Shown: piece after piece, positions 1-8,357 of the stretch
How the letters are laid out: every line of letters starts with the position of its first letter
How positions within the stretch are numbered: the first letter of the stretch is position 1
Origin: Bacteroidota bacterium
GTDB lineage: Bacteria > Bacteroidota > Bacteroidia > Cytophagales > Cyclobacteriaceae
Assembly: GCA_016191555.1 (NCBI GenBank)
Contig: JACPVX010000022.1
Coordinates: 1 to 32,948, forward strand
DNA: 32,948 nucleotides
Reading direction: 5' to 3'
Notes under the pieces: model-generated
Databases searched by the model: none
What the model was told of the DNA's origin: nothing
The model's input: only the letters and a program-made list of their open reading frames with translations
Translations under genes and position numbers: made by a program

Positions 1-107
1 GTTTAATATTTTCAAAACAGGCTTTTGTTAAATCTCCTAGAAGCGCAAACGAGCTCTGTCGTACTTCTGAAACGACATCCTTTTAGTTTTTTCGAAAATT
101 TTAAATT
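1..107. other. Unrelated sequence joined to the broken amidase gene
   Basis: From the window edge to about base 107 the sequence no longer continues the amidase. On the plus strand a frame is open from base 3 to a TAG at 84-86 and ends in the residues ANELCRTSETTSF. It could be the last codons of a gene entering from the left, such as a transposase or another inserted gene, but it is too short to identify. The join is AT-rich (tttttcgaaaattttaaatt). Confidence 0.35.
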
Positions 108-395
108 CCACAACAATCGGTTGTAGTAGCGGTCGTGCACATTAGCAATGAAGCTCCCTAATATTAATGCACCGGTTTGGTCGGCCATTTGGCGCATCCA
201 CTTAAAGGTGCGCATGTTCATCATTTCTGCCAGTCGGCCTGCCTGCATGGTGAATCCAGTAGTAAACATTTCAGGCAGAATAATCACGTCTGTAGGGCCA
301 ATTCCCCAGATTTTCTCCTCAAAAGAGGCCAGATTAGCGCCAATATCCTCCCAATGGAGGTCGGCTTGAACAATGGTTATTCTTAAATCCTGCAT
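12..395 (-). pseudogene. Truncated omega-amidase / nitrilase-family hydrolase (YafV-like), 5' part only
   Basis: Residues 1-96 read as the N-terminus of a carbon-nitrogen hydrolase of the YafV/omega-amidase type, which removes the amide from alpha-ketoglutaramate-like compounds in the cytoplasm. The start MQDLRITIVQADLHWE, the catalytic Glu in LPEMF (E42) and YNRLLW are typical. After W96 (down to about base 108) the resemblance stops. The next 31 codons (LKFSKKLKG...) fit nothing in this family and run into a stop, so the family's Lys (usually in DKRHLF) and Cys are absent. A full protein would have about 255-260 residues. The gene is therefore broken by an insertion, a rearrangement or an assembly join near base 107. 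The fragment lies 91 bp downstream of the DUF2461 gene on the same strand. The family call for the first 96 residues is firm; the cause of the break is unknown. Confidence 0.75.
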
Positions 396-486
396 AGCTG
401 GCTGAAACGGACTGCAAAGAAAACCAATTTAATTTGAAATGAGGCGAATTGGAGATTTGAAAAATTTATAATTCCAAGGAAAGGGA

Positions 487-1152
487 TTACGCAATCGCGT
501 GAACCAAAAAATCATTGAGGGGTTTCAGGGTCTTGCAGACGGCTGCCACTTTTTTGGCGAATTTTTTATCTGTCACTTCCTTATCGGTGAAGTAGTGTGA
601 AACGATAAAACTCTTATGCTTTAGCCAATCAATGTGGGGATGATCTTTCCGGTATCCCTTCGGAGCCGTTTTCAGGCTATCAAAATCATCGAGCCCAGCC
701 GGAAATGTCTTTTTAAAATTCTTGTCAGTCAGGATTTTGCCAAAAGTAGCAGCATTGTAATCTACCTCCTGCCGAATCTTGGCTAAGTTTTCCGCATCAG
801 GCATATAAAGGCCGCCCGCCACAAAACTTTGATTATTGGGCTGAATATGAATGTAATAGCCTGGCTCTTGTTCCATTTTGCCGTTGGGCGAAAAACCGGC
901 ACCCATATTAATTTTATAAGGGCTTTTGTCTTTGCTGAATCGCACATCGCGATAGATGCGAAAAGCCTGCTTGCGCGGATTGATAGCTGCCAGCCCTTCG
1001 TCAAACGTGAGAAGTTCTCCGTGAAATTCCTCCAAAAAGTCTTCGAATTGCCCTTTGACTACAAGGTATTTGGGTTTGTTTTTCTCAAACCACTCGCGAT
1101 TATTGTTTTTGGCCAGCGATTTTAAAAAGGCCAGTGCATTTGCTAATTCCAT
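487..1152 (-). CDS. DUF2461 domain-containing protein (TIGR02453 type)
   Basis: A 221-residue cytoplasmic protein that matches the DUF2461 family along its whole length; its biochemical role is not established. Visible family landmarks are NNREWFEKNK (residues 17-26), RIYRDVRFSKDKSPYK (about 65-80), the following INMGAGFSP, and PGYYIHIQP (about 97-105). The C-terminal half carries the usual GYRKDHPHIDWLKHKSF segment. There is no signal peptide or membrane segment, and the length is normal for the family. It lies 22 bp downstream of the lipoprotein gene on the same strand and could share its transcript. The first ATG is used because family members begin just before the conserved FL..L..NN.REWF segment. 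Confidence 0.9.
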   Translation of the reverse strand: MELANALAFLKSLAKNNNREWFEKNKPKYLVVKGQFEDFLEEFHGELLTFDEGLAAINPRKQAFRIYRDVRFSKDKSPYKINMGAGFSPNGKMEQEPGYYIHIQPNNQSFVAGGLYMPDAENLAKIRQEVDYNAATFGKILTDKNFKKTFPAGLDDFDSLKTAPKGYRKDHPHIDWLKHKSFIVSHYFTDKEVTDKKFAKKVAAVCKTLKPLNDFLVHAIA

Positions 1153-1174
1153 CTGAAAAAGAACCTCAAATCGT

Positions 1175-1669
1175 TTATTGACACACTGCTATGCCGGCTC
1201 TTCCGTTGGCAAGGGTAGTGCCATTCGCGCCAATGTTTCCGGCTGCCAGGATTACGGAATAACTCGGGCCGGACTGAGCCAAGTGTACTTTTACACACGC
1301 AGCCATGGCAAGTAATTCTTTATAAGTTACCTGAGTTTCGTTGGCCAGGGCAGTTACTACTGTTTCGCTTTTTCCGGAAGAGGCGGTAACAGGAGAAAGT
1401 AGCAATGCAATTTCTGCGTCTGGCGTGGAAATATTACCCAAATGAAGATGAACCGGGAACTTGGTATCTCCCGTGGTGCCGCTTAAGTCGACCAAAACCG
1501 AGGTAGTTCCATTCTTTCGTTCTTTGAAAGTGACAGTTCCACTCACATTATATGCCGAGCCAGCCGCTAATGAATAAACTGCCTGATTACCGGTAAATTC
1601 TGAAACCAATTCACTTTTTTGGCAAGCAGCCAAGCCACTCAACAATGCCAACATCCACACGTATTTCAT
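1175..1669 (-). CDS. Outer-membrane-type lipoprotein with CHRD-like domain
   Basis: A 164-residue predicted lipoprotein. I start it at the ATG ending at 1669, not at an in-frame ATG 24 codons upstream, because the signal peptide begins there: MKYVWMLALLSGLAAC, with lipobox LAAC and lipidated Cys16. The mature part (YNVSGTVTFKERKNGTTSVLVDLSGTTG, then FPVHLHLGNIS and a C-terminal RAGIAVCQ) resembles the beta-rich CHRD fold, in which His residues in an HLH-like strand are conserved. Two further Cys residues (in MAACVKVH and at the C-terminus) could form a disulfide in the periplasm. It lies 78 bp downstream of murF on the same strand. The lipoprotein call is firm, the CHRD assignment is tentative, and no function can be given. 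Confidence 0.7.
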   Translation of the reverse strand: MKYVWMLALLSGLAACQKSELVSEFTGNQAVYSLAAGSAYNVSGTVTFKERKNGTTSVLVDLSGTTGDTKFPVHLHLGNISTPDAEIALLLSPVTASSGKSETVVTALANETQVTYKELLAMAACVKVHLAQSGPSYSVILAAGNIGANGTTLANGRAGIAVCQ

Positions 1670-1747
1670 ATTCTCAAAGATTAAGTTCTCCAAATCAACT
1701 AACCAATTTACACATTTTTTATTGCGCCAACCAACTATCAAAATTAA

Positions 1748-3031
1748 CTACAATACCTCCACACATTTTTCCAGTCCCATGCCGCGCGAAGCTTTGATCA
1801 AAATAGTGGCATTTTCAATTGGGTTTTTCTGCAAATGGGCAACCAATAAATCGCGGGTTTCAAAATAGAGTGCCTGCGGCATTGCCCTTGCGGCTGATTT
1901 CATCAGTGAGCCACACAGATACACTTGCGTAAATTTCTTGGCCTTCAACAACTCGCCCGTCTGCTGGTGCTCCTTTTCAGCTTCTTCTTCCAACTCAAAC
2001 ATATCGCCAACAACCGCCACTTTGTTTTCTGCTTTCATGCCCGCCAGATTTTCAATGGCTGCAGCCATCGAGCTGGGGTTCGCGTTATAGGCATCGAGAA
2101 TGATAGTATTCGTGCCCTTGTTAATCACCTGCGAGCGCATATTTCCGGCTACATATTCCGCAATGCCTTCGTTGGCCTTTGCAGCTTCCACGCCAAAATA
2201 TTTACCAATGCAAAGTGCGGTAGCAATGTTTTCAAAATTGTAAGCGCCAATCATCTGTGTCTTGATGATCGCGCCTTCTTCGGTTTTGATAACCAATAGC
2301 GGATTTGCCTCCATCAATTCGCAGGAATAATAATCGCCCTTGGCGGGATACATGATCGGATTGCTAAAACGCTTGGCCATATTCGACAAAATGGGATTTT
2401 GTGAATTGATAAACACCGTTCCTTCCTTTTGAATAAGGTGCTGATACAATTCCGACTTTCCTCGAATGATGTTTTCAAAACCCCCAAACGTGCCGATGTG
2501 TGCTTTGCCGATATTTGTAATGAACCCATGGGTTGGAAGAGCGATGGAGCTAAGCAAGGCAATCTCGCCCACATGGTTTGCGCCCATCTCGACAATCGCC
2601 AATTCAATCGATGAATCGATAGCGAGAATGGTTAAGGGCACGCCAATGTGGTTATTCAAATTGCCTTTGGTGGCAAACGTTTTAAACTTCTTGCGCAACA
2701 CAGCATTCAACAACTCCTTGCTGGTGGTTTTACCATTCGATCCCGTAAGGCCAACAATTGGAATATTTAATTGTGTGCGATGAAATCGAGCTAATTCTTG
2801 CAACGCCAACAGACAATCTTGCACGACAATGATTCGTTTATCGGTGGCAAACCGGACATCATCTACGATGGCATAGCTTGCGCCTTTCGCTAAAGCCTCT
2901 TCCGCGAAAGCGTTGGCATTAAATGTTGGCCCCTTTAGTGCAAAAAAGAGCGCATTCGATTCGATCTGGCGCGTATCCGTAGATACTTTGCGCGATTGGA
3001 GATACAATTGATAGAGTGATGCTACGTCCAT
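1748..3031 (-). CDS. murF: UDP-N-acetylmuramoyl-tripeptide--D-alanyl-D-alanine ligase
   Basis: MurF uses ATP to add D-Ala-D-Ala to UDP-MurNAc-tripeptide, the last cytoplasmic step in making the peptidoglycan precursor. The 427 residues show the three Mur-ligase domains. The N-terminal UDP-binding domain contains STDTRQI (17-23) and ALFFALKG. The central ATPase has the P-loop GLTGSNGKTTSKE (94-106), GNLNNHIGVPLT and the acidic VEMGANHVGEI. The C-terminal domain has ILDAYNANPSSM, where the DxYNANP box is diagnostic of MurF, and VVGDMFELEEE. The length is normal for Bacteroidota. It is isolated from the dcw cluster, as is common in this phylum. A good promoter sits just upstream (3048-3080). Confidence 0.97.
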   Translation of the reverse strand: MDVASLYQLYLQSRKVSTDTRQIESNALFFALKGPTFNANAFAEEALAKGASYAIVDDVRFATDKRIIVVQDCLLALQELARFHRTQLNIPIVGLTGSNGKTTSKELLNAVLRKKFKTFATKGNLNNHIGVPLTILAIDSSIELAIVEMGANHVGEIALLSSIALPTHGFITNIGKAHIGTFGGFENIIRGKSELYQHLIQKEGTVFINSQNPILSNMAKRFSNPIMYPAKGDYYSCELMEANPLLVIKTEEGAIIKTQMIGAYNFENIATALCIGKYFGVEAAKANEGIAEYVAGNMRSQVINKGTNTIILDAYNANPSSMAAAIENLAGMKAENKVAVVGDMFELEEEAEKEHQQTGELLKAKKFTQVYLCGSLMKSAARAMPQALYFETRDLLVAHLQKNPIENATILIKASRGMGLEKCVEVL

Positions 3032-3047
3032 GTCGAGAATTATGCGT

Positions 3048-3080
3048 CAAAGCTAAAAAATCAAATTATCTTGTGGCAAA
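3048..3080 (-). promoter_or_regulatory. Bacteroidota-type promoter for murF
   Basis: Read on the minus strand, TTTG (3080-3077) is followed after 21 bp by TAGCTTTG (3055-3048). This fits the Bacteroidota primary-sigma consensus TTTG-N19..21-TAnnTTTG. The -7 box ends 16 bp before the murF ATG, so the leader would be only about 10 nt. Confidence 0.65.
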
Positions 3081-3089
3081 ATAACTAGG

Positions 3090-3103
3090 CGATTAAATAA
3101 TCG
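3090..3103. promoter_or_regulatory. 14-bp palindrome between divergent murF and FG-GAP genes
   Basis: CGATTA-AA-TAATCG is a perfect inverted repeat 17 bp upstream of the FG-GAP gene start and about 10 bp upstream of the murF -33 box. It could be an operator for either gene. The arms are AT-rich and short, so chance is possible. Confidence 0.35.
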
Positions 3104-3120
3104 TTGTAGCTAAAACGGCC

Positions 3121-5319
3121 ATGTTTGCAAAAAACATCATACTGGGATTTCTGTTGGTGGGCTTTCAGGTGACGAATGCACAGTTTTCGTATACATTCGA
3201 TCAGACGATACCTGTCGAGATCAACGGCAAAAAATTGGCCATGCCATGGGCGGGTGGTATTAATGCCTCGCAGATCAACACGATGGATCTGAATGGCGAT
3301 GGCAAACAAGATCTGGTGCTTTTTGATCGCACCGCCAATAAGCTCATCACTTTTCTCAATCAGGATAATCAATATAAATATGCACCCGATTATGAATCGC
3401 TCTTTCCCACAACCATCAATCAATGGGTTTTGCTTCGCGATTTAAACTGTGATGGAAAAAAAGATATTTTCACCAGCGACCCGTTTGGAATTATTGCTTA
3501 CATCAACACCACGAAAGCTGGCGCGAAATTATCTTGGAGACCTTATAATCCGGACGCACAAAATTACCCTAAACCAATTCTCTCGAAAGGTTTTACCATT
3601 CCGGTAAACGTAAAGATCAATTCCGATGACATTCCCGCCATCGATGATCTGGATGGTGATGGCGACCTTGACATATTAAACTTTTATTTCATTGGACCTG
3701 GCACCGTGGAATGGCACCAAAACCTCTCTTTTGAAAATGTTGGCAAGTGCGATTCTCTTGTCCTTCAGCGGCAGTCACAAAAATGGGGCGGCTTTACAGA
3801 ATGCGCTTGCGGCATCGTTTCATTTCAGGGTGGTAAAACCTGTGATCAACTCATCAACGGACGCACAGAGCATAACGTAGGCAAGAGTTTGCTGGCAATT
3901 GATTTGAATAATGATGGTGCTAAAGAACTTTTTTTTGCGGAACAAACTTGCTCCAACTTATTTGTTCTTAATAACGGAGGCACACCTACGGATGCGTTGA
4001 TGACCCAACTTACTGCTTTTCCGGCTGGCACTCCTATCAATTTGCTTACCTATCCGGTAGCTTATTTGGAAGATGTTGATTTCGATGGGGTAAAAGACTT
4101 AATTGTGTCACCCAACATTTCCTTTCGGGAATATTTTGCCACGAACTTCCAACAGTCTGTCATGCAATTTAAAAATACAGGCACCCCACAGCTGCCACAG
4201 TTTACTTTCGTGAAATCCAATTTCCTTCAAGCTGATATGATCGATGTAGGTGATGGAGCTGTGCCTGCTGTTTTTGATTATGATGGCGATGGTGATCAGG
4301 ATTTGTTTGTGAGCAATTACATCAAAGCAGGTACGTCCGCCCAAGTGGCTCAATTTGAAAATGTGGGAACCGTTCAAGCCCCTTCTTTCAAATTGGTGAC
4401 GGAAGATTTTTTCTCGCTTTCCATTCTGAATGCGATTAATCTAAAGATTCAGTTTGTCGATATGAACAAAGACGGCACGATGGATTTTGCCTTTTCGTAT
4501 ACGCTTAAGAATAATCGCAATACACAAATTGCCTATCTGGCCAATTCCAGTTCTGATAAGTTAACGATCAAAGATGCCAATGTAAAATCCGTTGACTTTA
4601 CATTGACTGAATCCAATAATTGGTACATAGTCGATGTTAATCAAGATGGACTGAATGACATTTTGCTGGGCAATGATGTGGGTGGCGTTGAGTTTTGGAA
4701 GAACGGTGGGACCGGTTTGTATGAATTAGTAACTGATAGCTATTTAGGATTAGGGGCAAGTACCGAACGGCAAAATGTAACTATAGCAGTTTCGGATTTA
4801 TTGGCGGATGGCCAAGCCGACTTGCTGGTAGCCAATCAGAACGGTAAACTTTTTATCTATGAAAATTTCCGTAAACAAACTACCGCACCTGCACCAAGCA
4901 CTTCCATTTTGTATAATAGCTTATTACAGAAGTACGAAAGCAGAAACTTGGGTGGACATGCCTGGCTATCCGTTGCTACACTTTTTAACACAAGTGAACC
5001 AAGTATAGTGGTTGGAAATGCGTTGGGTGGGTTGCACATCTTGCGTTTTGAAGATGCTGTTGAGTTACCAGCCGAACCACAGATTTCCATTTACCCGAAT
5101 CCCATTGCGCGGCTGGATGACAAACCGATTAACATTCGTGCGGATCGAAGCGTTTCTGTTCAGTTTTATACAACTCTTGGACAAAAATTATCCGAAAATT
5201 ATTTTGTGCCAGCCAACGAAGATTATCCCATCAATATAAGTGCATTATCTGCCGGAGTGTATATTGCGCAGTTTTCGTGGAGAGGTAGAGTTTACTCGAA
5301 GCGATTTATTGTTCAATAA
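3121..5319 (+). CDS. Secreted FG-GAP/VCBS-repeat protein with type IX secretion C-terminal domain
   Basis: A 732-residue exported protein. The N-terminal signal peptide (MFAKNIILGFLLVGFQVTNA, then QFS) is followed by at least eight calcium-binding-like FG-GAP/VCBS motifs with the D.N.DG..D pattern: DLNGDGKQDLVLF, DLNCDGKKDIF, DLDGDGDLDIL, DLNNDGAKELFF, DVDFDGVKDLIV, DYDGDGDQDLFV, DMNKDGTMDFAF and DVNQDGLNDILL. Such repeats form a beta-propeller used for binding or adhesion. The last ~75 residues (ISIYPNPI, VQFYTTLGQKL, LSAGVYIAQF, KRFIVQ) are a type A T9SS sorting domain, so the protein should cross the outer membrane and be anchored or released. Several Cys pairs lie between propeller blades. 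The ligand is unknown. The HAD gene starts 11 bp downstream, suggesting one transcript. Confidence 0.9.
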   Translation: MFAKNIILGFLLVGFQVTNAQFSYTFDQTIPVEINGKKLAMPWAGGINASQINTMDLNGDGKQDLVLFDRTANKLITFLNQDNQYKYAPDYESLFPTTINQWVLLRDLNCDGKKDIFTSDPFGIIAYINTTKAGAKLSWRPYNPDAQNYPKPILSKGFTIPVNVKINSDDIPAIDDLDGDGDLDILNFYFIGPGTVEWHQNLSFENVGKCDSLVLQRQSQKWGGFTECACGIVSFQGGKTCDQLINGRTEHNVGKSLLAIDLNNDGAKELFFAEQTCSNLFVLNNGGTPTDALMTQLTAFPAGTPINLLTYPVAYLEDVDFDGVKDLIVSPNISFREYFATNFQQSVMQFKNTGTPQLPQFTFVKSNFLQADMIDVGDGAVPAVFDYDGDGDQDLFVSNYIKAGTSAQVAQFENVGTVQAPSFKLVTEDFFSLSILNAINLKIQFVDMNKDGTMDFAFSYTLKNNRNTQIAYLANSSSDKLTIKDANVKSVDFTLTESNNWYIVDVNQDGLNDILLGNDVGGVEFWKNGGTGLYELVTDSYLGLGASTERQNVTIAVSDLLADGQADLLVANQNGKLFIYENFRKQTTAPAPSTSILYNSLLQKYESRNLGGHAWLSVATLFNTSEPSIVVGNALGGLHILRFEDAVELPAEPQISIYPNPIARLDDKPINIRADRSVSVQFYTTLGQKLSENYFVPANEDYPINISALSAGVYIAQFSWRGRVYSKRFIVQ

Positions 5320-5330
5320 AAATTTACTTC

Positions 5331-5990
5331 ATGCGTTCGATTGCATTTGTATTTGACATGGATGGCGTTATCATCCACAGCAACCCGTATCATAAAATTG
5401 CCTTGCATCAGTTTTGCGAAAAATATGGCTATCATCTGACAGAAGATGAACTGCGAAGTAAGATTTACGGGCGCACCAACAAACAATGGATTACCAATTT
5501 GTTTGAACGCGAACTCGGTGCAGAAGAGCTTCACCGCTTTGCCGAAGAGAAAGAAGGATTGTTTCGGGATTTAATTGCCAAAGACATTAAAGCATTGGAT
5601 GGCTTGAAAGATTTTTTAGATCAGATGAACGCGCAAAAAATTGATCGTGCTATTGGCACCTCCGCCCCGCGCAGCAATGTCGATTTTGTAATGGCGAAAA
5701 CACAATTGACTTCTTATTTCCCTACCATCTTAGATGACTCGTTTGTTGAACATGGTAAACCGAACCCAGAAATTTATATCAAGTGTGCAGCGGCTCTTCA
5801 TTACGCTCCTGCCGATTGTGTGGTGTTTGAAGATTCTCTTTCTGGCGTTGCGGCAGGCAAAGCAGCAGGTTGCAAAGTGGTAGGCGTGGCAACTACGCAT
5901 ACACATGCCGAGCTAGCCGACACTGATTTAGTGATTGACGATTTCACCAATCTGAATCCAGCCGACATTATCCAAAAGTTGTATAAATGA
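5331..5990 (+). CDS. HAD-family phosphatase, beta-phosphoglucomutase-like
   Basis: A 219-residue cytoplasmic HAD hydrolase of subfamily IA. Motif I is FVFDMDGVIIHS (nucleophile D9, acid/base D11), followed by a helical cap (residues ~16-85). Motif II is IGTSAPRSN (about 107-115), motif III is the Lys in HGKPNPEIY, and motif IV is VVFEDSLSGVAAGKAAG. The GKPNPEIY and FEDS.SG..A..AAG signatures are shared with beta-phosphoglucomutases and sugar-phosphate phosphatases, so the substrate is probably a small phosphosugar. The sequence alone does not separate mutase from phosphatase. It follows the FG-GAP gene by 11 bp and ends at a strong bidirectional terminator. Confidence 0.88.
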   Translation: MRSIAFVFDMDGVIIHSNPYHKIALHQFCEKYGYHLTEDELRSKIYGRTNKQWITNLFERELGAEELHRFAEEKEGLFRDLIAKDIKALDGLKDFLDQMNAQKIDRAIGTSAPRSNVDFVMAKTQLTSYFPTILDDSFVEHGKPNPEIYIKCAAALHYAPADCVVFEDSLSGVAAGKAAGCKVVGVATTHTHAELADTDLVIDDFTNLNPADIIQKLYK

Positions 5991-6026
5991 AAAAACAGCG
6001 CCAGAAAATTCTGAGCGCTGCTTTTC
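5991..6026. terminator. Bidirectional intrinsic terminator between convergent genes
   Basis: The hairpin CAGCGC-CAGAA (5996-6006), loop AA, TTCTG (6009-6013), a single bulged A, then GCGCTG (6015-6020) has 11 paired positions. It is flanked by an A-run on the left and CTTTTCT on the right. It separates the HAD gene (+) from the 567-residue gene (-) and can serve both. Confidence 0.8.
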
Positions 6027-6045
6027 TCCAAAATACAAACCAAAA

Positions 6046-7749
6046 CTATTTCAATTTTACCCGAGCAAACCAAAGCTCCCTACCGGGTTTATCAGCACCA
6101 AAAAATACGATCGTCTCTCCTTTATCCGTTTCAAGCGTTGGATAATTTGGATTTAAGTAGAAGCCTTCACCTCTTCCAAAAGTGGTGAGATTGGTAACCT
6201 TAGCTGTCTTTAAATCAATACTACCGATGCGAGGGTAGGTAAGTAATTTACCATCGCGGATGTCGCGGATCTCGCGCAATAGCCAATACATTTTTCCGTC
6301 ACTGCCTTCGATCAATTGTTGCGGGCAGGCAAAATTGCGTGTAATGGTAGTGGTAATGCGTGTGGTGGTTGATATTCCATAGTGCACATCTGACGACTGT
6401 GTTACAATCTTTCCATCCTCTTTCGTGTCCAGTCCATATTGCGCACGAAGTTTTCCGTCTGGTCCAAAATGGAAACCAAGAACATCTTCAAACTTATTGA
6501 TGGTGCCTTTCTCTTTATTGCGATCATAGTTTTGCCCAAGTATGATTAAGTCGCCATTGGATGCAAAATTATAACTACGAACACCAAACTCTCTTCCTTC
6601 GTAATCCGGTGTTTTGCGCTGGCTGGGTGGAAATGACTGCTTTGCTTTAAACTCATCGAGAGTTGTTTCGGTGAGGTAGACCATCTTACCATTGGCCACT
6701 TTCATCAATTGCACCGCTTTGAATTTCGTTTCTCCCGATCCGAATTTGCCCATTAAACCTCCGCCACCAGTCTTGGGTGCCGCGGCAGCTACAGCCTTGT
6801 TAAAGTACTTGTCTTTGCCTGCTTGAGCTGGTCCATAAAAATATTTTTCTCCGTTATTTCCCACAATCATCTGATCGATGCGCCAGTAACTGGCAGGACT
6901 TTCGAAATTAAACTGCTCATTGGCCACGCAGTTCGCATCCACTTTTACATAGGTGTAATTATTATTGTTCGGATCTGTTACTTTCTTACCGTATACATCC
7001 GATGGTGCAAACACAAAATTAAAACCATCTATCCCAAACTCCTCGTAATCTTCCGGATTAGGTTTATCAATAATTTCCATAAATGCCAGAGACTGTTTGT
7101 AAGGGAAGTTAAAATCAAGCTTTGCTACTTGCTCTAATTCACTATTGAATTTTAGTAAGGTAAAGTCTCCCACTCCATCATTTCCCTTCGCACCCATCTT
7201 CGGATTGATTGTCGTTAAGATGTACAAATCTCCGTTGATATCATCTTCAGCATATTCTACTAACGCATAGCTCTTTCCATCTTCTGTTCTGGGTTTCACC
7301 TTTTCCAATAGCTCAGTCTTACGAGTATAACCACCCAACAGCCAGCGATAGGTATAAGTTACTTGCTTACGCTTTAGAACCATGCCTCCCATAAATTGTT
7401 GGCTAACTGTATTGCCCGTTTTAGTGTACACATCGCCCTTAAACTTAAACCACTTGAATTTCTTCTTCATGATATCAGCCTCTTCTTCCAACTCGGTATC
7501 TTTTATAAAATTGAAATCATTGTCAAATACATATTGCTCATACTTGAACACGATTTTATCGCCTTGTTTTTTCTGACCCGTCAGATAAGTGAGGGTGTAG
7601 GTTTTGGCGTCTTTATCGTAATCGAGACCGGATAGTTCTCCGCGTTTGCTGGCGCGCGAAATCTTATAGGTTTTCTCTAGTTCCAGTTGTTGGGCATTGC
7701 CGATGTAAAACATCAAGAGCAAGAAGCTCAGACTTACTATTCTTTTCAT
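6046..7749 (-). CDS. Exported protein of unknown function (567 aa)
   Basis: I do not recognise a named family. The protein begins with a signal peptide (MKRIVSLSFLLLMFYIGNA, then QQLELEK) and has no later membrane segment, so it should be periplasmic or outer-surface. The body is rich in Lys, Tyr and Gly and has many beta-strand-like stretches, such as GDLYILTTINPKMG, KYFYGPAQAGKDKYF, NGDLIILGQNYDR and GKMYWLLREI. This pattern suggests a repetitive beta-propeller-like fold. A low-complexity AAAAAPKTGGGGLMG loop is near residue 325. No T9SS C-terminal domain is visible. It lies 21 bp downstream of another exported unknown on the same strand, so they are probably co-transcribed. Confidence 0.8.
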   Translation of the reverse strand: MKRIVSLSFLLLMFYIGNAQQLELEKTYKISRASKRGELSGLDYDKDAKTYTLTYLTGQKKQGDKIVFKYEQYVFDNDFNFIKDTELEEEADIMKKKFKWFKFKGDVYTKTGNTVSQQFMGGMVLKRKQVTYTYRWLLGGYTRKTELLEKVKPRTEDGKSYALVEYAEDDINGDLYILTTINPKMGAKGNDGVGDFTLLKFNSELEQVAKLDFNFPYKQSLAFMEIIDKPNPEDYEEFGIDGFNFVFAPSDVYGKKVTDPNNNNYTYVKVDANCVANEQFNFESPASYWRIDQMIVGNNGEKYFYGPAQAGKDKYFNKAVAAAAPKTGGGGLMGKFGSGETKFKAVQLMKVANGKMVYLTETTLDEFKAKQSFPPSQRKTPDYEGREFGVRSYNFASNGDLIILGQNYDRNKEKGTINKFEDVLGFHFGPDGKLRAQYGLDTKEDGKIVTQSSDVHYGISTTTRITTTITRNFACPQQLIEGSDGKMYWLLREIRDIRDGKLLTYPRIGSIDLKTAKVTNLTTFGRGEGFYLNPNYPTLETDKGETIVFFGADKPGRELWFARVKLK

Positions 7750-7770
7750 AAAACGGGTTTAGTTAAAATT

Positions 7771-8262
7771 TTACCAACGTGCGTTGGTCAGTAGGATATA
7801 GAATTTTTGTTTGGCATTGTCTGTTACCAATTCCCCAAACCATTCGTTGGTTTTCGCGATGTACAAATTGGTGCGTACGATATCTCCTTCGGTGTTTTCT
7901 TCACCTTTTAGCCGACCTGTCTTTACGTATAGATTCAGTACATCAAAAACATGAGGCTGCACTTCCGTTATCGCGGCCAGATCTTCAGTCGTAACCATCG
8001 GGTACTCTACGTAGTAAAGCCATTGCGATGTATCTGCTTTGGACTGCAGGATCGAAATGTATCGGTTGCCCAATGCTTCGCCTGTATCATAGAAAATGAA
8101 TTTTTCATTTTCGCCCGATTTTGCATTGTGCAGCACTTTATAAGTCTCTTGCGAAGAATAGAGATGTGTTATAAACTGCATTTTGGCAGCGGGTATTCCA
8201 TCGCTTTGAGCGAATGAAATGTGCGCGCTTACAAGAAAAATAACTACCAGAAGTTGCTTCAT
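7771..8262 (-). CDS. Small exported protein of unknown function (163 aa)
   Basis: A 163-residue protein with a clear signal peptide (MKQLLVVIFLVSAHISFA, then QSDGIP), probably periplasmic. No family is recognised. The mature part alternates polar and aliphatic residues (KFIFYDTGEALGNRYISIL, QWLYYVEYPMVT, KFYILLTNARW), consistent with a small beta-rich or alpha+beta fold, and it lacks Cys in the mature chain. It starts 74 bp downstream of the inverted repeat at 8338-8355 and is followed after 21 bp by the 567-residue exported protein. The repeat also stands upstream of the gene following the histidine kinase, so this gene may belong to the regulon of the neighbouring two-component system; that is inference. 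Confidence 0.78.
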   Translation of the reverse strand: MKQLLVVIFLVSAHISFAQSDGIPAAKMQFITHLYSSQETYKVLHNAKSGENEKFIFYDTGEALGNRYISILQSKADTSQWLYYVEYPMVTTEDLAAITEVQPHVFDVLNLYVKTGRLKGEENTEGDIVRTNLYIAKTNEWFGELVTDNAKQKFYILLTNARW

Positions 8263-8336
8263 GTGAGGTTGATTTTAACTCCTGCAAGGTGCAGACAGAA
8301 GCAACGGGAGAGAATCCCATTAGAAAGGTATTTTTG

Positions 8337-8357
8337 TATCCGTGCTGGTACGGATTA
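8337..8357. promoter_or_regulatory. Inverted repeat, copy 1 (operator candidate)
   Basis: ATCCGT-GCTGGT-ACGGAT (8338-8355) has 6-bp arms around a 6-bp centre. It overlaps the stop codon of the response-regulator gene. Its centre is about 84 bp from the start of the next gene on the minus strand (8262). A near-identical copy is at 9627-9647. Confidence 0.6.
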
